From SHZI01 sp038214295 (lineage in GTDB: Bacteria; Pseudomonadota; Gammaproteobacteria; Steroidobacterales; GCA-2729495), in assembly GCA_038214295.1 (NCBI GenBank), contig JBBQSA010000010.1, positions 1 through 64,000 on the forward strand: a stretch of DNA of 64,000 nucleotides. Reading direction: 5' to 3'. The notes below the pieces were generated by a model, which was not told the origin of the DNA, searched no databases, and worked only from the letters and a program-made list of their open reading frames with translations. A program made the position numbers and the translations under genes. This document shows positions 33,418 to 41,763 of the stretch, piece by piece (positions within the stretch are counted from its first letter, which is position 1; each line of letters begins with the position of its first letter).

Positions 33418-34248
33418 ATGCGGTCCGTGCTGCCCGCCCTGACCCTCGAACCGATCGGTGTCGTGCACAGCGACCTGAAGACCAAGGTGGAGGCGGCGCG
33501 CCAGCCGGCAGCAGCGCCGGACACGGCGGCGCGCATCGAGCTCTACCCGGGCCGCAACTTCGAGCACGCGCTTACGGATCTCGCAGGCTGGGAGCGGATC
33601 TGGGTGCTGTTCTGGTTCCACCTGAACGATTCCTGGCGGCCCAAGGTGCTGCCGCCCCGGAGCGCCTCCGGCCGCAAGGGCGTGTTCGCCACCCGGTCGC
33701 CCTACCGGCCGAACCCGCTGGGACTCTCGGCGGTCCGGCTCGAGCGGATCGACGGGCTCGTCCTGCACATCCGGGACGTGGACCTGGTGGACGGCACGCC
33801 GGTGCTCGACATCAAGCCCTACGTTCCTTACACGGATGCCTACCCGGACTCCGCCACGGGCTGGCTCGGGGACGAGGCCCTGCTGCCCCAGGCAGCGCGG
33901 GGCAGCACGCCGCCGGACCCGATTGCGGCCTGGACGGTCTGTTTCGAGCCGCTGGCTGCCGAGCAGGCCGCCTGGATCGAGGCGCGCACGGGCTTCGCTA
34001 TCGGCGGGCGCATCGAGGAGACGCTGAAGCTCGGCCCGCAGCCCCACGCCTACCGGCGCATCCGCCGCGACGGGCCGGATTTCCGGCTGAAGGTCAAGGA
34101 ATGGCGGGTGCGCTTCACGCTGCAGCAGCGCACGGTCCGGGTGCTGGCGATCAGTTCCGGCTACCGGCCGGCCGAGATCGCCCGGTCGGCGGGGGAGCGG
34201 GAGGATCCGCTGGCGGTCCACCGGGACTTCCGGGCCGGGTGGAAGTAG
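33418..34248 (+). CDS. trmO: tRNA (N6-threonylcarbamoyladenosine37-N6)-methyltransferase TrmO
   Basis: 276 residues from ATG 33418, one base after the previous stop. The TrmO/YaeB signature is clear: LEPIGVVHSDLKTK, WERIWVLFWFHLN, the central KGVFATRSPYRPNPLGLSAVRLERI and DVDLVDGTPVLDIKPYVPYTDA. The C-terminal part (VRFTLQQRTVRVL) matches the second domain of longer members. The enzyme methylates t6A37 of threonine tRNAs using SAM, improving decoding. It is a housekeeping gene placed in the dehalogenase run, possibly by simple colinearity. Confidence 0.95.
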   Translation: MRSVLPALTLEPIGVVHSDLKTKVEAARQPAAAPDTAARIELYPGRNFEHALTDLAGWERIWVLFWFHLNDSWRPKVLPPRSASGRKGVFATRSPYRPNPLGLSAVRLERIDGLVLHIRDVDLVDGTPVLDIKPYVPYTDAYPDSATGWLGDEALLPQAARGSTPPDPIAAWTVCFEPLAAEQAAWIEARTGFAIGGRIEETLKLGPQPHAYRRIRRDGPDFRLKVKEWRVRFTLQQRTVRVLAISSGYRPAEIARSAGEREDPLAVHRDFRAGWK

Positions 34249-34304
34249 CCCCGGCCGCCGTACAATGGCCGCTGGACCGGCGGCTATTCATACAAGGAAC
34301 GTCC

Positions 34305-35651
34305 ATGGGCACCAGTGAGCGCGGCGGGAAGAGCACCAACCAGCAGCTGCAGCAGCGGCGCGAGCAGGCCATGGCCCGGGGCATGCCGAGCCAGCTGCCC
34401 GTCTACGTGGACCGGGCGGCGAACGCCGAGCTCTGGGACGTGGAGGGCCGGCGCTACATCGACTTTGGCAGCGGCATCGCGGTGCTGAACACGGGCCACC
34501 TGCACCCGGGCGTGCAGGCCGCGGTCCGGGACCAGCTGGAGCGCTTCAGTCACACCTGCTTCATGGTGACGCCCTACGAATCGGCCGTGGCCCTGGCAGA
34601 GAAGCTGAACACGCTGGCACCGGGCGCGACGCCCAAGAAGACGCTCTTTGTCACGACCGGCGCCGAGGCCGTCGAGAACGCGGTGAAGATCGCCCGGGTG
34701 CATACGGGCCGCACCGGCGTGATCAGCTTTGGCGGCGCGTTCCACGGCCGCACGCTGCTTGCGATGGGTCTCACCGGCAAGGTCACCCCCTACAAGGCCG
34801 GCTTCGGACCGTTTCCCGCAGAGCTGCACCACGCCCCATTCCCGATTGCCTACCACGGCATCAGCGTGGCTGACGCGCTGGCGGGCCTCGATCGCCTGTT
34901 TACCGAGGACATCGAGCCGACGCGTGTCGCCGCGATCATCGTGGAGCCCGTGCAGGGGGAGGGCGGCTTCTACATCGCGCCGCCAGAATTCCTGCGGGCG
35001 CTTCGCACGGTCTGCGACCAGCACGGCATCGTGTTCATCGCTGACGAGATCCAGACGGGCTTCGGCCGCACCGGCCGGATGTTCGCCATGGAGTACTCCG
35101 GCGTGGAGCCGGACTTGATCACCGTCGCGAAGAGCCTGGCCGGTGGTTTCCCGCTGGCCGGCGTCATCGGCAAGGCTGCGATCATGGACGCACCGGCGCC
35201 CGGCGGCCTGGGCGGCACCTACGCCGCGTCGCCGATCGGCTGCGCGGCCGGGCTGGCGGTGCTGGAGGCCCTGGAGAAGCAGCAGCTGCTGACCCGGGCC
35301 CGGAACATCGGCGAGCTCATCACCGGCCGGCTGCAGGCCCTGGCCGGACGCTTCGACTGTATCGGCGACGTGCGTGGCCTGGGTGCCATGGTGGCGATGG
35401 AGCTCGTGAAGGACGGCAAGGCGAGCCAGCCGGATGCGGACCTGACGCGTGACCTGGTCCAGGCTGCCGCGCGCAACGGCCTCATCCTGCTTTCCTGCGG
35501 CAAGTCCAAGAACGTCGTGCGCTTCCTCGTGGCCCTGACCGCCAGCGACGTGCTGGTCACGGAAGGCCTCGACATCCTGGAGAAAAGCCTCGGGGAACTG
35601 CGAGTGCCATCGTCCGCGTCTACGACAGCGGCCCGGCAGCGCCAGGCCTGA
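34305..35651 (+). CDS. gabT: 4-aminobutyrate aminotransferase
   Basis: 448 residues from ATG 34305 with AAGGAAC upstream. It is a class III PLP aminotransferase: DVEGRRYIDFGSGIAVLNTGH, TGAEAVENAVKIAR, SFGGAFHGRTLLAMGLTGK, EPVQGEGGF, IADEIQTGFGRTG with the PLP Asp, and the Schiff-base lysine in ITVAKSLAGGFPLAG. The sequence style is that of GabT rather than ornithine or acetylornithine aminotransferase. It converts 4-aminobutyrate (or 5-aminovalerate) and 2-oxoglutarate to the semialdehyde and glutamate. Confidence 0.95.
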   Translation: MGTSERGGKSTNQQLQQRREQAMARGMPSQLPVYVDRAANAELWDVEGRRYIDFGSGIAVLNTGHLHPGVQAAVRDQLERFSHTCFMVTPYESAVALAEKLNTLAPGATPKKTLFVTTGAEAVENAVKIARVHTGRTGVISFGGAFHGRTLLAMGLTGKVTPYKAGFGPFPAELHHAPFPIAYHGISVADALAGLDRLFTEDIEPTRVAAIIVEPVQGEGGFYIAPPEFLRALRTVCDQHGIVFIADEIQTGFGRTGRMFAMEYSGVEPDLITVAKSLAGGFPLAGVIGKAAIMDAPAPGGLGGTYAASPIGCAAGLAVLEALEKQQLLTRARNIGELITGRLQALAGRFDCIGDVRGLGAMVAMELVKDGKASQPDADLTRDLVQAAARNGLILLSCGKSKNVVRFLVALTASDVLVTEGLDILEKSLGELRVPSSASTTAARQRQA

Positions 35652-35656
35652 ATGGC

Positions 35657-36100
35657 GTGAACCTGCCGCTGGTCGTTCTCGCGGTGCTGATCGGCGCCGG
35701 GCTCTCGGTGCAGGTGGGCCTCAACTCCCAGCTGCGCGTGCAGTTTGGCCATCCCGCGCTGGCGGCACTCGGCAACTTCCTCGTCGGCACCGCGGCGCTG
35801 CTCGTCTATCTCGTGGTCCTGCGGGTCACGTGGCCCAGCACCGGCACCCTGCGCGCCGTGCCGGCCAACCAGTGGCTCGGCGGGCTGCTTGGCGCAACCT
35901 ACGTGGCGGCGTCCGCCCTGCTGGCGCCGCGGCTGGGTTCCGCCACGCTGCTCGCCCTGATCGTCGGCGGCCAGCTGCTGATGTCCCTCGTGCTGGACCA
36001 CTACGGCTGGATCGGCTTCCCGGCCCACAGCGTGAGTGCCTGGCGGTTGTGCGGCGCGGTGCTGCTGGTTGCGGGCGTCGTGCTGATCGTGCGGAATTGA
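35657..36100 (+). CDS. Small DMT-type membrane protein (YdcZ/DUF606 family)
   Basis: 147 residues from GTG 35657, starting 5 bases after the gabT stop. Five hydrophobic helices with VVLAVLIGAGLSVQVGLNSQLR, WLGGLLGATYVAASALLAPRLG and a C-terminal LVAGVVLIVRN match the half-size EamA/DMT family PF04657. These act as dimers of five-helix subunits; substrates are mostly unknown. It is probably cotranscribed with gabT and the FAD oxidoreductase 8 bases downstream. Confidence 0.88.
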   Translation: MNLPLVVLAVLIGAGLSVQVGLNSQLRVQFGHPALAALGNFLVGTAALLVYLVVLRVTWPSTGTLRAVPANQWLGGLLGATYVAASALLAPRLGSATLLALIVGGQLLMSLVLDHYGWIGFPAHSVSAWRLCGAVLLVAGVVLIVRN

Positions 36101-36108
36101 GCGGCGGG

Positions 36109-37617
36109 ATGCTGGCGCCAACCGTTTCCCGCCACGCGCTGCCGGTGGCCCAGCCGGCCTTTCGCGGCACGCTCCAGCGGCCCGACCGGCCGGCATCCGC
36201 CGTCGTTATCGGCGGCGGGCTCGCGGGCCTCGCTGCCGCCGTCGTGCTGGCCGAGCGTGGCGTCGGTGTCACCGTGCTCGAGCGGGAGAGCTTTCTTGGC
36301 GGCCGGGCGGGCGCCTGGACCGACCGGCTGCGCGACGGCACGAGCTTCGACATGGAGCGGGGTTTTCACGCCTTCTTCCGCCAGTACTACAACCTCCGCC
36401 AGCTGCTGCGCCGGGTCGATCCGCAGCTCGGTTTCCTCAAGGCCACCACCGACTACCCGATACTGACGCCCACCGGCAACGAGTCCTTCGCCGGGCTCAC
36501 CCACGCGCCGCTGCTCAACGTCGCGAAGCTCACCTGGCGCACCGAGACCCTCGGCCTTCGCGACCTCATGAAGGTGAACGTGCCGGCGGCGATGGCCATG
36601 CTGCGCTTCGACGACCAGCAGACCTACGCGGACTTCGACGGGCGGACCGCGGGTGCCTACCTGGACTCGCTCAACTTCCCCGCCATCGCCCGCCAGCGGC
36701 TGCTGCACGTCTTCGCCCACTCCTGCTTCAATCCGCAGGACGACATGTCGGCGGCCGATCTCCTGCAGATGATGCACTTCTACTTCACGGCCAACTACGA
36801 CGGCCTGGTGTTCGACGTGGCAGACAGGCCCTTCTCCCGCGGCATCTTCCAGCCACTCAGCGCGCTGCTCGAGCGCCTCGGCGCCGGCATCCGGCTCGGT
36901 GTGAGCGCCCGCGCGCTGGTCCGCCGGGATTCCGGCTGGGCGGTCGAGACGGACCGGGACACGCTCAGCGCGGACATGGTGGTGCTGGCCACCGAGGTGA
37001 CTGGCGTCAAGGCCATCGTCGATGCATCGAGCGGCCTCGCGCATGCGGAGTGGCGCCGCCGGATCGACGCCCTGCGCGTCACCAATGCCTTTGCCGTCTG
37101 GCGCCTCTGGCTCGACCGTCCCGTGGCGCCGGGAAGGGCTGGCTTCGCGGGCACGGCGGGCGTTGGTCCCCTGGACAACATCTCGGTGTACGAGAACCTG
37201 GAGGACGAAAGCCGGGCCTGGGCCAGCCGCACCGGCGGTTCGGTGGTGGAGTTGCACGCCTACGCGTTGCCACCCGGTACGAGTGAGGGCCCGCTGAAAG
37301 GCCAGCTGATGGCCGGCCTGCACGCCCTGTACCCGGAAACGGCCGGCGCCGCCATTGTTGAAGACCGCTTCCTGCTGCGGCAGGATTGCCCCGCCTTCGC
37401 GCCGGGCGGCTACCCCCTGCGCCCGGAAGTCGGCACGCCCTTTCGCGGCCTGACACTCGCTGGAGACTTTGTGCGCCTGCCATTTCCGACCGCGCTCATG
37501 GAGCGCGCCGCCTCCGCCGGCTTCCTGGCCGCAAGCACGCTGCTCGACGAGCGCGGCGTGGCGCCCGAGCCGCTCTGGTCCGTGGCGGTCCGCGGGCCGT
37601 TCGCGCGCTCCGCATGA
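36109..37617 (+). CDS. FAD-dependent oxidoreductase, carotenoid desaturase-like
   Basis: 502 residues from ATG 36109. The N-terminal dinucleotide site is AVVIGGGLAGLAAAVVLAERG followed by VLERESFLGGRAG, the amine-oxidase/phytoene-desaturase pattern. FDMERGFHAFFRQYYNLR and SCFNPQDDMSAADLLQMMHFYF resemble the CrtU/isorenieratene-synthase-like and CruC/CruP-adjacent desaturases. The C-terminus has LTLAGDFVRLPFPTALMERAASAGFLAA, the second FAD contact. Its stop overlaps the start of a Rieske protein gene (ATGA), a pairing I recall from carotenoid-modifying clusters in actinobacteria. A role in desaturation or methyl rearrangement of a polyene or sterol-like substrate is inferred. Confidence 0.88.
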   Translation: MLAPTVSRHALPVAQPAFRGTLQRPDRPASAVVIGGGLAGLAAAVVLAERGVGVTVLERESFLGGRAGAWTDRLRDGTSFDMERGFHAFFRQYYNLRQLLRRVDPQLGFLKATTDYPILTPTGNESFAGLTHAPLLNVAKLTWRTETLGLRDLMKVNVPAAMAMLRFDDQQTYADFDGRTAGAYLDSLNFPAIARQRLLHVFAHSCFNPQDDMSAADLLQMMHFYFTANYDGLVFDVADRPFSRGIFQPLSALLERLGAGIRLGVSARALVRRDSGWAVETDRDTLSADMVVLATEVTGVKAIVDASSGLAHAEWRRRIDALRVTNAFAVWRLWLDRPVAPGRAGFAGTAGVGPLDNISVYENLEDESRAWASRTGGSVVELHAYALPPGTSEGPLKGQLMAGLHALYPETAGAAIVEDRFLLRQDCPAFAPGGYPLRPEVGTPFRGLTLAGDFVRLPFPTALMERAASAGFLAASTLLDERGVAPEPLWSVAVRGPFARSA

Positions 37618-38624
37618 GCGAGCTCATCCTCTTCGGGCGGCCGCTGCCGGACCTGCCCGTAACTTCCACGCTGCCCGACTGGCAGCAGGCGGACCCGCGC
37701 TGGATGGCGCACGCGCTGCAGATTGCCCTCGGCCGCTCCGGTGGCGGCTGGTTCGTCGTGGACGAGCGGCGCCGTTTCGGCGCGCAGCCGCGGCGTTACC
37801 GGATCGATGACCGGGACCTGGTGGTTTGGCACGGGCCGAACGGCCTGCTCGCAGCACCGGACCGGTGCCCGCACATGGGCGCGTCGCTCGCGGCCGGCTG
37901 CGTCCGTAACGGCCGGCTCGTCTGCCCCTGGCACGGACTGGAACTGGGGGACAAGCCCCACGGCCCCTGGCGGCCCCTGCCGCTGCATGACGACGGCGTG
38001 CTGGTGTGGGTGCGCCTCGACGACGCGGGCGAGACGCTCACTGATCGCCCGGTACTGCCGGAACGCCCAGGCCAGTACATCGATGCGGTGGTGCGCCTCG
38101 AAGCCCGGTGCCGGCCCGAGGACCTGCTCGCCAACCGTCTCGATCCCTGGCACGGCGTCCACTACCACCCCCACACTTTCCGGCGACTGCGGGTGGTGGA
38201 GCGGCGGGACGACGAGATCACGGTGCGCGTGGCCTTCGCCGTGATCGGCCGGCTTGCAGTCGAAGTGGATGCGCGTTTCCACTGCCCCGATCCCCGCACG
38301 ATCGTGATGACGATCGTGCGGGGCGATGGCCTTGGGTCGACGGTTGAAACCCACGCCACGCCCATCGACGAGCACCGCTGCGCGGTGATCGAGGCCACGC
38401 TCGCGACCTCCGACCGGCCCCAGTTCCGTCACGTCGTGCGCCTGGCGCGCTGGGCGCGGCCGTGGCTCGAGCGCCGGGCCCAGCGGTTGTGGGTGGAGGA
38501 CGTGGCCTACGCGGAACAGCGGCGGGCGGTTCTGGACCGGTCGCCGGTCGTGCGCGAGCACTACCAGGTGCAGCGAGGACAGCAGTCGCAGCGGAAAGAC
38601 AAGGGCCGCAAGGACCGGCGGTAA
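37614..38624 (+). CDS. Rieske [2Fe-2S] protein with DUF5914-like C-terminal domain
   Basis: 336 residues from ATG 37614, coupled to the FAD gene by an ATGA overlap. The Rieske cluster site is CPHMGASL (first Cys-His pair) and CPWHGLEL (second pair) at about residues 83-107. The C-terminal 200 residues carry a mononuclear-iron-type region with LANRLDPWHGVHYHPHTF (D-x-x-H-x-x-x-H-like ligands) and LGSTVETHATPIDEHRC. This resembles the Rieske oxygenase-related proteins labelled DUF5914. It probably oxidises or hydroxylates the product of the partner FAD enzyme. The 3' end is basic (RKDKGRKDRR). A 14-bp perfect inverted repeat lies inside the coding sequence at 38292-38323. Confidence 0.87.
   Translation: MSELILFGRPLPDLPVTSTLPDWQQADPRWMAHALQIALGRSGGGWFVVDERRRFGAQPRRYRIDDRDLVVWHGPNGLLAAPDRCPHMGASLAAGCVRNGRLVCPWHGLELGDKPHGPWRPLPLHDDGVLVWVRLDDAGETLTDRPVLPERPGQYIDAVVRLEARCRPEDLLANRLDPWHGVHYHPHTFRRLRVVERRDDEITVRVAFAVIGRLAVEVDARFHCPDPRTIVMTIVRGDGLGSTVETHATPIDEHRCAVIEATLATSDRPQFRHVVRLARWARPWLERRAQRLWVEDVAYAEQRRAVLDRSPVVREHYQVQRGQQSQRKDKGRKDRR
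38292..38323. repeat. Perfect 14-bp inverted repeat inside the Rieske gene
   Basis: CCCCGCACGATCGT (38292-38305) is followed by the loop GATG and its exact complement ACGATCGTGCGGGG (38310-38323). It codes for PRTIVMTIVRG, so it is fully translated. As RNA the hairpin would be very stable. No T tract follows, so it is not a standard terminator. Confidence 0.8.
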
Positions 38625-38746
38625 GGACCGCAGCCCAGGGGCCTCGGGGCGATCTGCCAGCGTGTCCTGATCCGCCACGTCCCGTTACCATAGGCCCGTT
38701 AGCATGGGGCTGAGCTGTCCTGCGATACCTGTGGCGGAGCGACACC

Positions 38747-40294
38747 ATGACGAACTCCCTGAATATCCCTGCCGTGCTGCCGACGGGGGCGCCCCTTCCG
38801 CCCTTCGACACGCTGCGCGACTACGTGGTCGCCCTGGAAGCGCACGGGCTGCTGCTCCGCATCCCGGAGGTGGACCAGGATGCATTCCAGGCGACGGGCC
38901 TCGTGGCCCGCGCCAATGAGTTGTGCAGTTTCTTCGGGGTACCTGCGCTGTGGTTCGAGCGGGTGAAGATTGGTGGCCGCTGGGTTGAGGGCCCGCTGCT
39001 CGGCCTGCTGCAGTCGAACCTGCACACCGACGCCATCATCTTCGGCCAGCCGGTGGTGCCCGGTAACAGCGAGGCCAGCTACCGCAATGCCAAGGCCTGG
39101 CTGGCCGGAATACTGGAGAAGAACAAAGGCAACTACCCCCGGATTGCTCCCGTGACGGTTTCGCGCGAGAAGGCCCTGTGCAAGGAAGTCGTCCTGCAGG
39201 GCGACGAGATCGACCTGACGAAATTCGCCTTCGTCCAGACCAATCCGATGGACGCGGGTCGCTACCTGAATGCAACGTCGGTGTTCACCAGCGATCCGGA
39301 CATGGGCGTCAACTTCGGCACCTACCGCTGCCAGCTGAAAGGCCCACGGCTCATCGGCCTCAATCCGGAGCCCAACCAGTCTGGCTGGAAGATGCTGATG
39401 GCGGCGCGGAAGCGGGGCGACGCTGTAGCGAAGGTCTCTATCGCCCTGGGTACGGACCCGGTGGTCTGGTTCATCAGCTGCACGCGGGTAGTACCTCGTT
39501 TCGACGACAAGCCGGTCGACGAAATGGCAGTGGCGGGCGGTTTCCGCGGCAAGCCCGTGGAGCTCGTAAGGTCGGAAACCAATGATCTCCTCGTGCCCGC
39601 CCACGCCGAGATGATCATCGAGGGCGAAGTGCCGTTGCAGGAGGGTGGCCTGCCGGAAGGCCCCTTCGGCGAGATGTTCGGCTACCTGGGCGCCGCCAAG
39701 CCGGAAAACTTCTTCGTCAACGTCACGACTGTCACTCATCGCCGCAAGCCCTGGATCGTGAACATGTACACGGGTATGCAGCGCGGGATGATTACATCAC
39801 CCCAGGATGCGCTGACCGACTACTTCCTCCGGCGGGCCGTGCCAAACCTGGTCGAGAGCTACATGTTCCAGGACAACATGGGCGTGTTCGTCGCCAGTAT
39901 CGACAAGAACGGCCCCGGGCAGGGCATGCAGGCGGGTCGCGCGGTGGCCGAGCGAAATCCGATCGCCAAGGTCGTGATCGTGGTGGACAAGGACATCGAC
40001 ATCATGGATCGCACACAGATCCTGTTTGCCATGGGCTCACGCTGGCAACCGGCGGGAGCTACCGAGCTCCTGAAGGACATGTGGGGGATTTCCACGGACC
40101 CAAGCCAGGCGAAGCAGGGGCGTACCAGCAAGATCGTGATCGATGCCACACGGCAGTGGCCAGAAGAAGGCGGTCGGGAGAACTTTCCCCCGACCAACCT
40201 CGCGCTGCTGGAAACCGGCGCACCCCGCGTACTCGCTGAAGTAGACCGGCTATTCGGGCCTGTGCTGAAGGCCTGGATGGCGTCCGGCAAGTGA
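38747..40294 (+). CDS. UbiD-family (prenylated-FMN-dependent) decarboxylase
   Basis: 515 residues from ATG 38747 with GCGGAG 9 bases upstream. UbiD features include NFGTYRCQLKGPR (prFMN/metal-binding segment, around residue 185-197), PEGPFGEMFGY with the catalytic-site glutamate near 300, and VDKDIDIMD near 415. The family (UbiD, ferulate and aromatic acid (de)carboxylases) uses prenyl-FMN made by a UbiX partner that is not in this window. N-terminal TLRDYVVALEAHGLLLRI is normal. It faces the SDR/micro-protein operon with 17 bp between stops, and probably acts in aromatic or polyenoic acid decarboxylation. Confidence 0.93.
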   Translation: MTNSLNIPAVLPTGAPLPPFDTLRDYVVALEAHGLLLRIPEVDQDAFQATGLVARANELCSFFGVPALWFERVKIGGRWVEGPLLGLLQSNLHTDAIIFGQPVVPGNSEASYRNAKAWLAGILEKNKGNYPRIAPVTVSREKALCKEVVLQGDEIDLTKFAFVQTNPMDAGRYLNATSVFTSDPDMGVNFGTYRCQLKGPRLIGLNPEPNQSGWKMLMAARKRGDAVAKVSIALGTDPVVWFISCTRVVPRFDDKPVDEMAVAGGFRGKPVELVRSETNDLLVPAHAEMIIEGEVPLQEGGLPEGPFGEMFGYLGAAKPENFFVNVTTVTHRRKPWIVNMYTGMQRGMITSPQDALTDYFLRRAVPNLVESYMFQDNMGVFVASIDKNGPGQGMQAGRAVAERNPIAKVVIVVDKDIDIMDRTQILFAMGSRWQPAGATELLKDMWGISTDPSQAKQGRTSKIVIDATRQWPEEGGRENFPPTNLALLETGAPRVLAEVDRLFGPVLKAWMASGK

Positions 40295-40311
40295 GCCGGC
40301 TGGACGAGCCA

Positions 40312-41058
40312 TCACCACAATACCGGCGAGCCATCCCACGCGAAGAAGCCGCCGCTCTGCTCCGGTGTCAGCCCGTCCAGCACGGCGAGCAGGTGGCCGG
40401 CCGCAGTTGTCGCGGAAAACACGGCATTTAGTGGGCGACCGCCCAGGAACGGCGCGGAAAGTCCGGTGTCCACGGTCCCCGGGTGCAGCGCCACGCAGCT
40501 GATTGGCGGCTGGTAACGGCGCCACTCGATGGCCAGCGTCCTGATGAACATGTTGTGGGCGGCCTTGGAGGCCCGGTAGGCGTACCAGCCGCCGGAGCGA
40601 TTGTCTGCGATGCTGCCGACGCGAGCAGAGAGGCTGGCAAACAGCGCCCGGGGGCTCGCGCGAAGCAGCGGCTCCATGACGCGAGCGAGCAGCAGGGCAC
40701 CGGTGGCGTTGACCGCAAAGGAACGCTCCAGCCAGGCGGACCCGACATCGGCCAGCCGCTTCTCAGGCCTATGGTCAACGTCGTGCAGGATGCCGACCGT
40801 GTTGATGACCAGGTCCAGCCGGCCCGCCGGCTGCAGGCTTGCAGCCGCGTTCCTGAGACTGGTCTCGTCCGTGACGTCTAGCCGGACCGGGCGTATACGC
40901 TCGTCGGAGGCGGCCAGTGCGTGCAGCGTTGCGAGCGATACGTCGCTGCTGGCCGAGGCGTAGATGGTGCCGTCCTGCTGACGTGCCAGCAGACCTGCGA
41001 GCAGGGCCCGGCCGATGCCGCTGCCCGCCCCGGTGACCAGTGCAACCGGGCCCGTCAT
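40312..41058 (-). CDS. SDR-family oxidoreductase
   Basis: 248 residues. The cofactor motif VTGAGSGIGRAL, the DVTDETSL acidic site, NTVGIL (NxAG variant), serine in FASLSARVGS and the catalytic WYAYRASKAAHN (YxxxK) are all present. The shape is that of CsgA/carbonyl-reductase-like classical SDRs. The start shares a base with the stop of a 45-residue membrane protein gene, so it is the last gene of a four-gene coupled operon. The substrate is unknown; C-terminal segments (GTVDTGLSAPFLGG) favour a small hydrophobic carbonyl. Confidence 0.93.
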   Translation of the reverse strand: MTGPVALVTGAGSGIGRALLAGLLARQQDGTIYASASSDVSLATLHALAASDERIRPVRLDVTDETSLRNAAASLQPAGRLDLVINTVGILHDVDHRPEKRLADVGSAWLERSFAVNATGALLLARVMEPLLRASPRALFASLSARVGSIADNRSGGWYAYRASKAAHNMFIRTLAIEWRRYQPPISCVALHPGTVDTGLSAPFLGGRPLNAVFSATTAAGHLLAVLDGLTPEQSGGFFAWDGSPVLW

Positions 41059-41195
41059 TATGGCTTGTTGCGGCGCCCGGCCCGCCGGGATTCCTCGTCC
41101 TCAAGGCGGCGGAACTCCAGTGCCGTGAGAGCAATCCCGATTACCATCAGGGTGAAGACGCCGATGGCAAAGAAGAGCAGGGTCTGGGTACCCAT
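41058..41195 (-). CDS. 45-residue single-helix membrane protein
   Basis: ATG 41195 is preceded by GGGAGGGC, and both its ends overlap neighbours by one base (TGATG before, TAATG after). The product has one membrane helix, TLLFFAIGVFTLMVIGIALTAL (given here in part as positions 4-25), then a charged cytoplasmic tail FRRLEDEESRRAGRRNKP. I do not recognise it. The tight coupling on both sides is strong evidence that it is real despite its size. Confidence 0.72.
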   Translation of the reverse strand: MGTQTLLFFAIGVFTLMVIGIALTALEFRRLEDEESRRAGRRNKP

Positions 41196-41371
41196 CACTT
41201 GCGCCCTCCCATGCCGACAAGCTTGAAGTAGATGCCGAAGCACAGGATCGACGGCACCCACACCGCCGTGAACAGGCCTTCCTCGCGCTGCCCGGAAAAC
41301 CACAGGAATCCCGAGAGCGCGAAGGAGATCGCGACAGCCAGCAGGATGAAAAAGTCAGACGCTTTGAACAT
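41195..41371 (-). CDS. 58-residue two-helix membrane protein
   Basis: Translation of the minus strand from ATG 41371 gives a product starting MFKASDFFILLAVAISFALS and ending YFKLVGMGGRK. Two hydrophobic helices are separated by the polar turn SGQREEGL. The TGA overlaps the ATG of the 45-residue protein. It is likely an inner-membrane subunit or accessory peptide; its family is unknown to me. No convincing Shine-Dalgarno site was found besides GGAACCCGA, so the start is moderately certain. Confidence 0.68.
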   Translation of the reverse strand: MFKASDFFILLAVAISFALSGFLWFSGQREEGLFTAVWVPSILCFGIYFKLVGMGGRK

Positions 41372-41401
41372 GGTCGGGTTCCTCTTCTCGTTACCGGTAA
41401 A

Positions 41402-41620
41402 TCATTCCCAGGAGCCGATCGCGGCGATCAGGCAGCCTGCCACCGCGACGTTGCCAACGGTCCGGAGCCAGGAGTGCCCGGGGGAAGCCAGCCAGCCGGC
41501 CGGGATGAGGCCGGACACCGCGCCGACGAACAACACCACCGAGAAGGCAAGCAGGCCAATGCCAACGAGCACTGCGATCCTGCCCGCTCGAGGCGAGAGC
41601 CAGGCCTTGCTGTTGGTCAT
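41402..41620 (-). CDS. 72-residue two-helix membrane protein
   Basis: From ATG 41620, with GAGCGAG upstream. It encodes MTNSKAWLSPRAGRIAV followed by hydrophobic segments VGIGLLAFSVVLFVGAVSGL and VGNVAVAGCLIAAIGS. It lies 30 bp before the 58-residue gene and is presumably the first gene of the operon running to the SDR. I do not recognise the family. Similar size and topology to the next two genes suggest that the three work as one small membrane assembly (inference). Confidence 0.68.
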   Translation of the reverse strand: MTNSKAWLSPRAGRIAVLVGIGLLAFSVVLFVGAVSGLIPAGWLASPGHSWLRTVGNVAVAGCLIAAIGSWE

Positions 41621-41763
41621 GTCTCGCTCCGGGTCACGTTGGGCCCTCACGCCGGGTTTCCATGAGAGTCATATCGCGGGCAGGGTGCTATCAGATTCAG
41701 GATCCGGGATGGATCGCTGCACTTGGTGGGCATCCGAAGCCGGTCGGGGAGCGAATTAACGCC

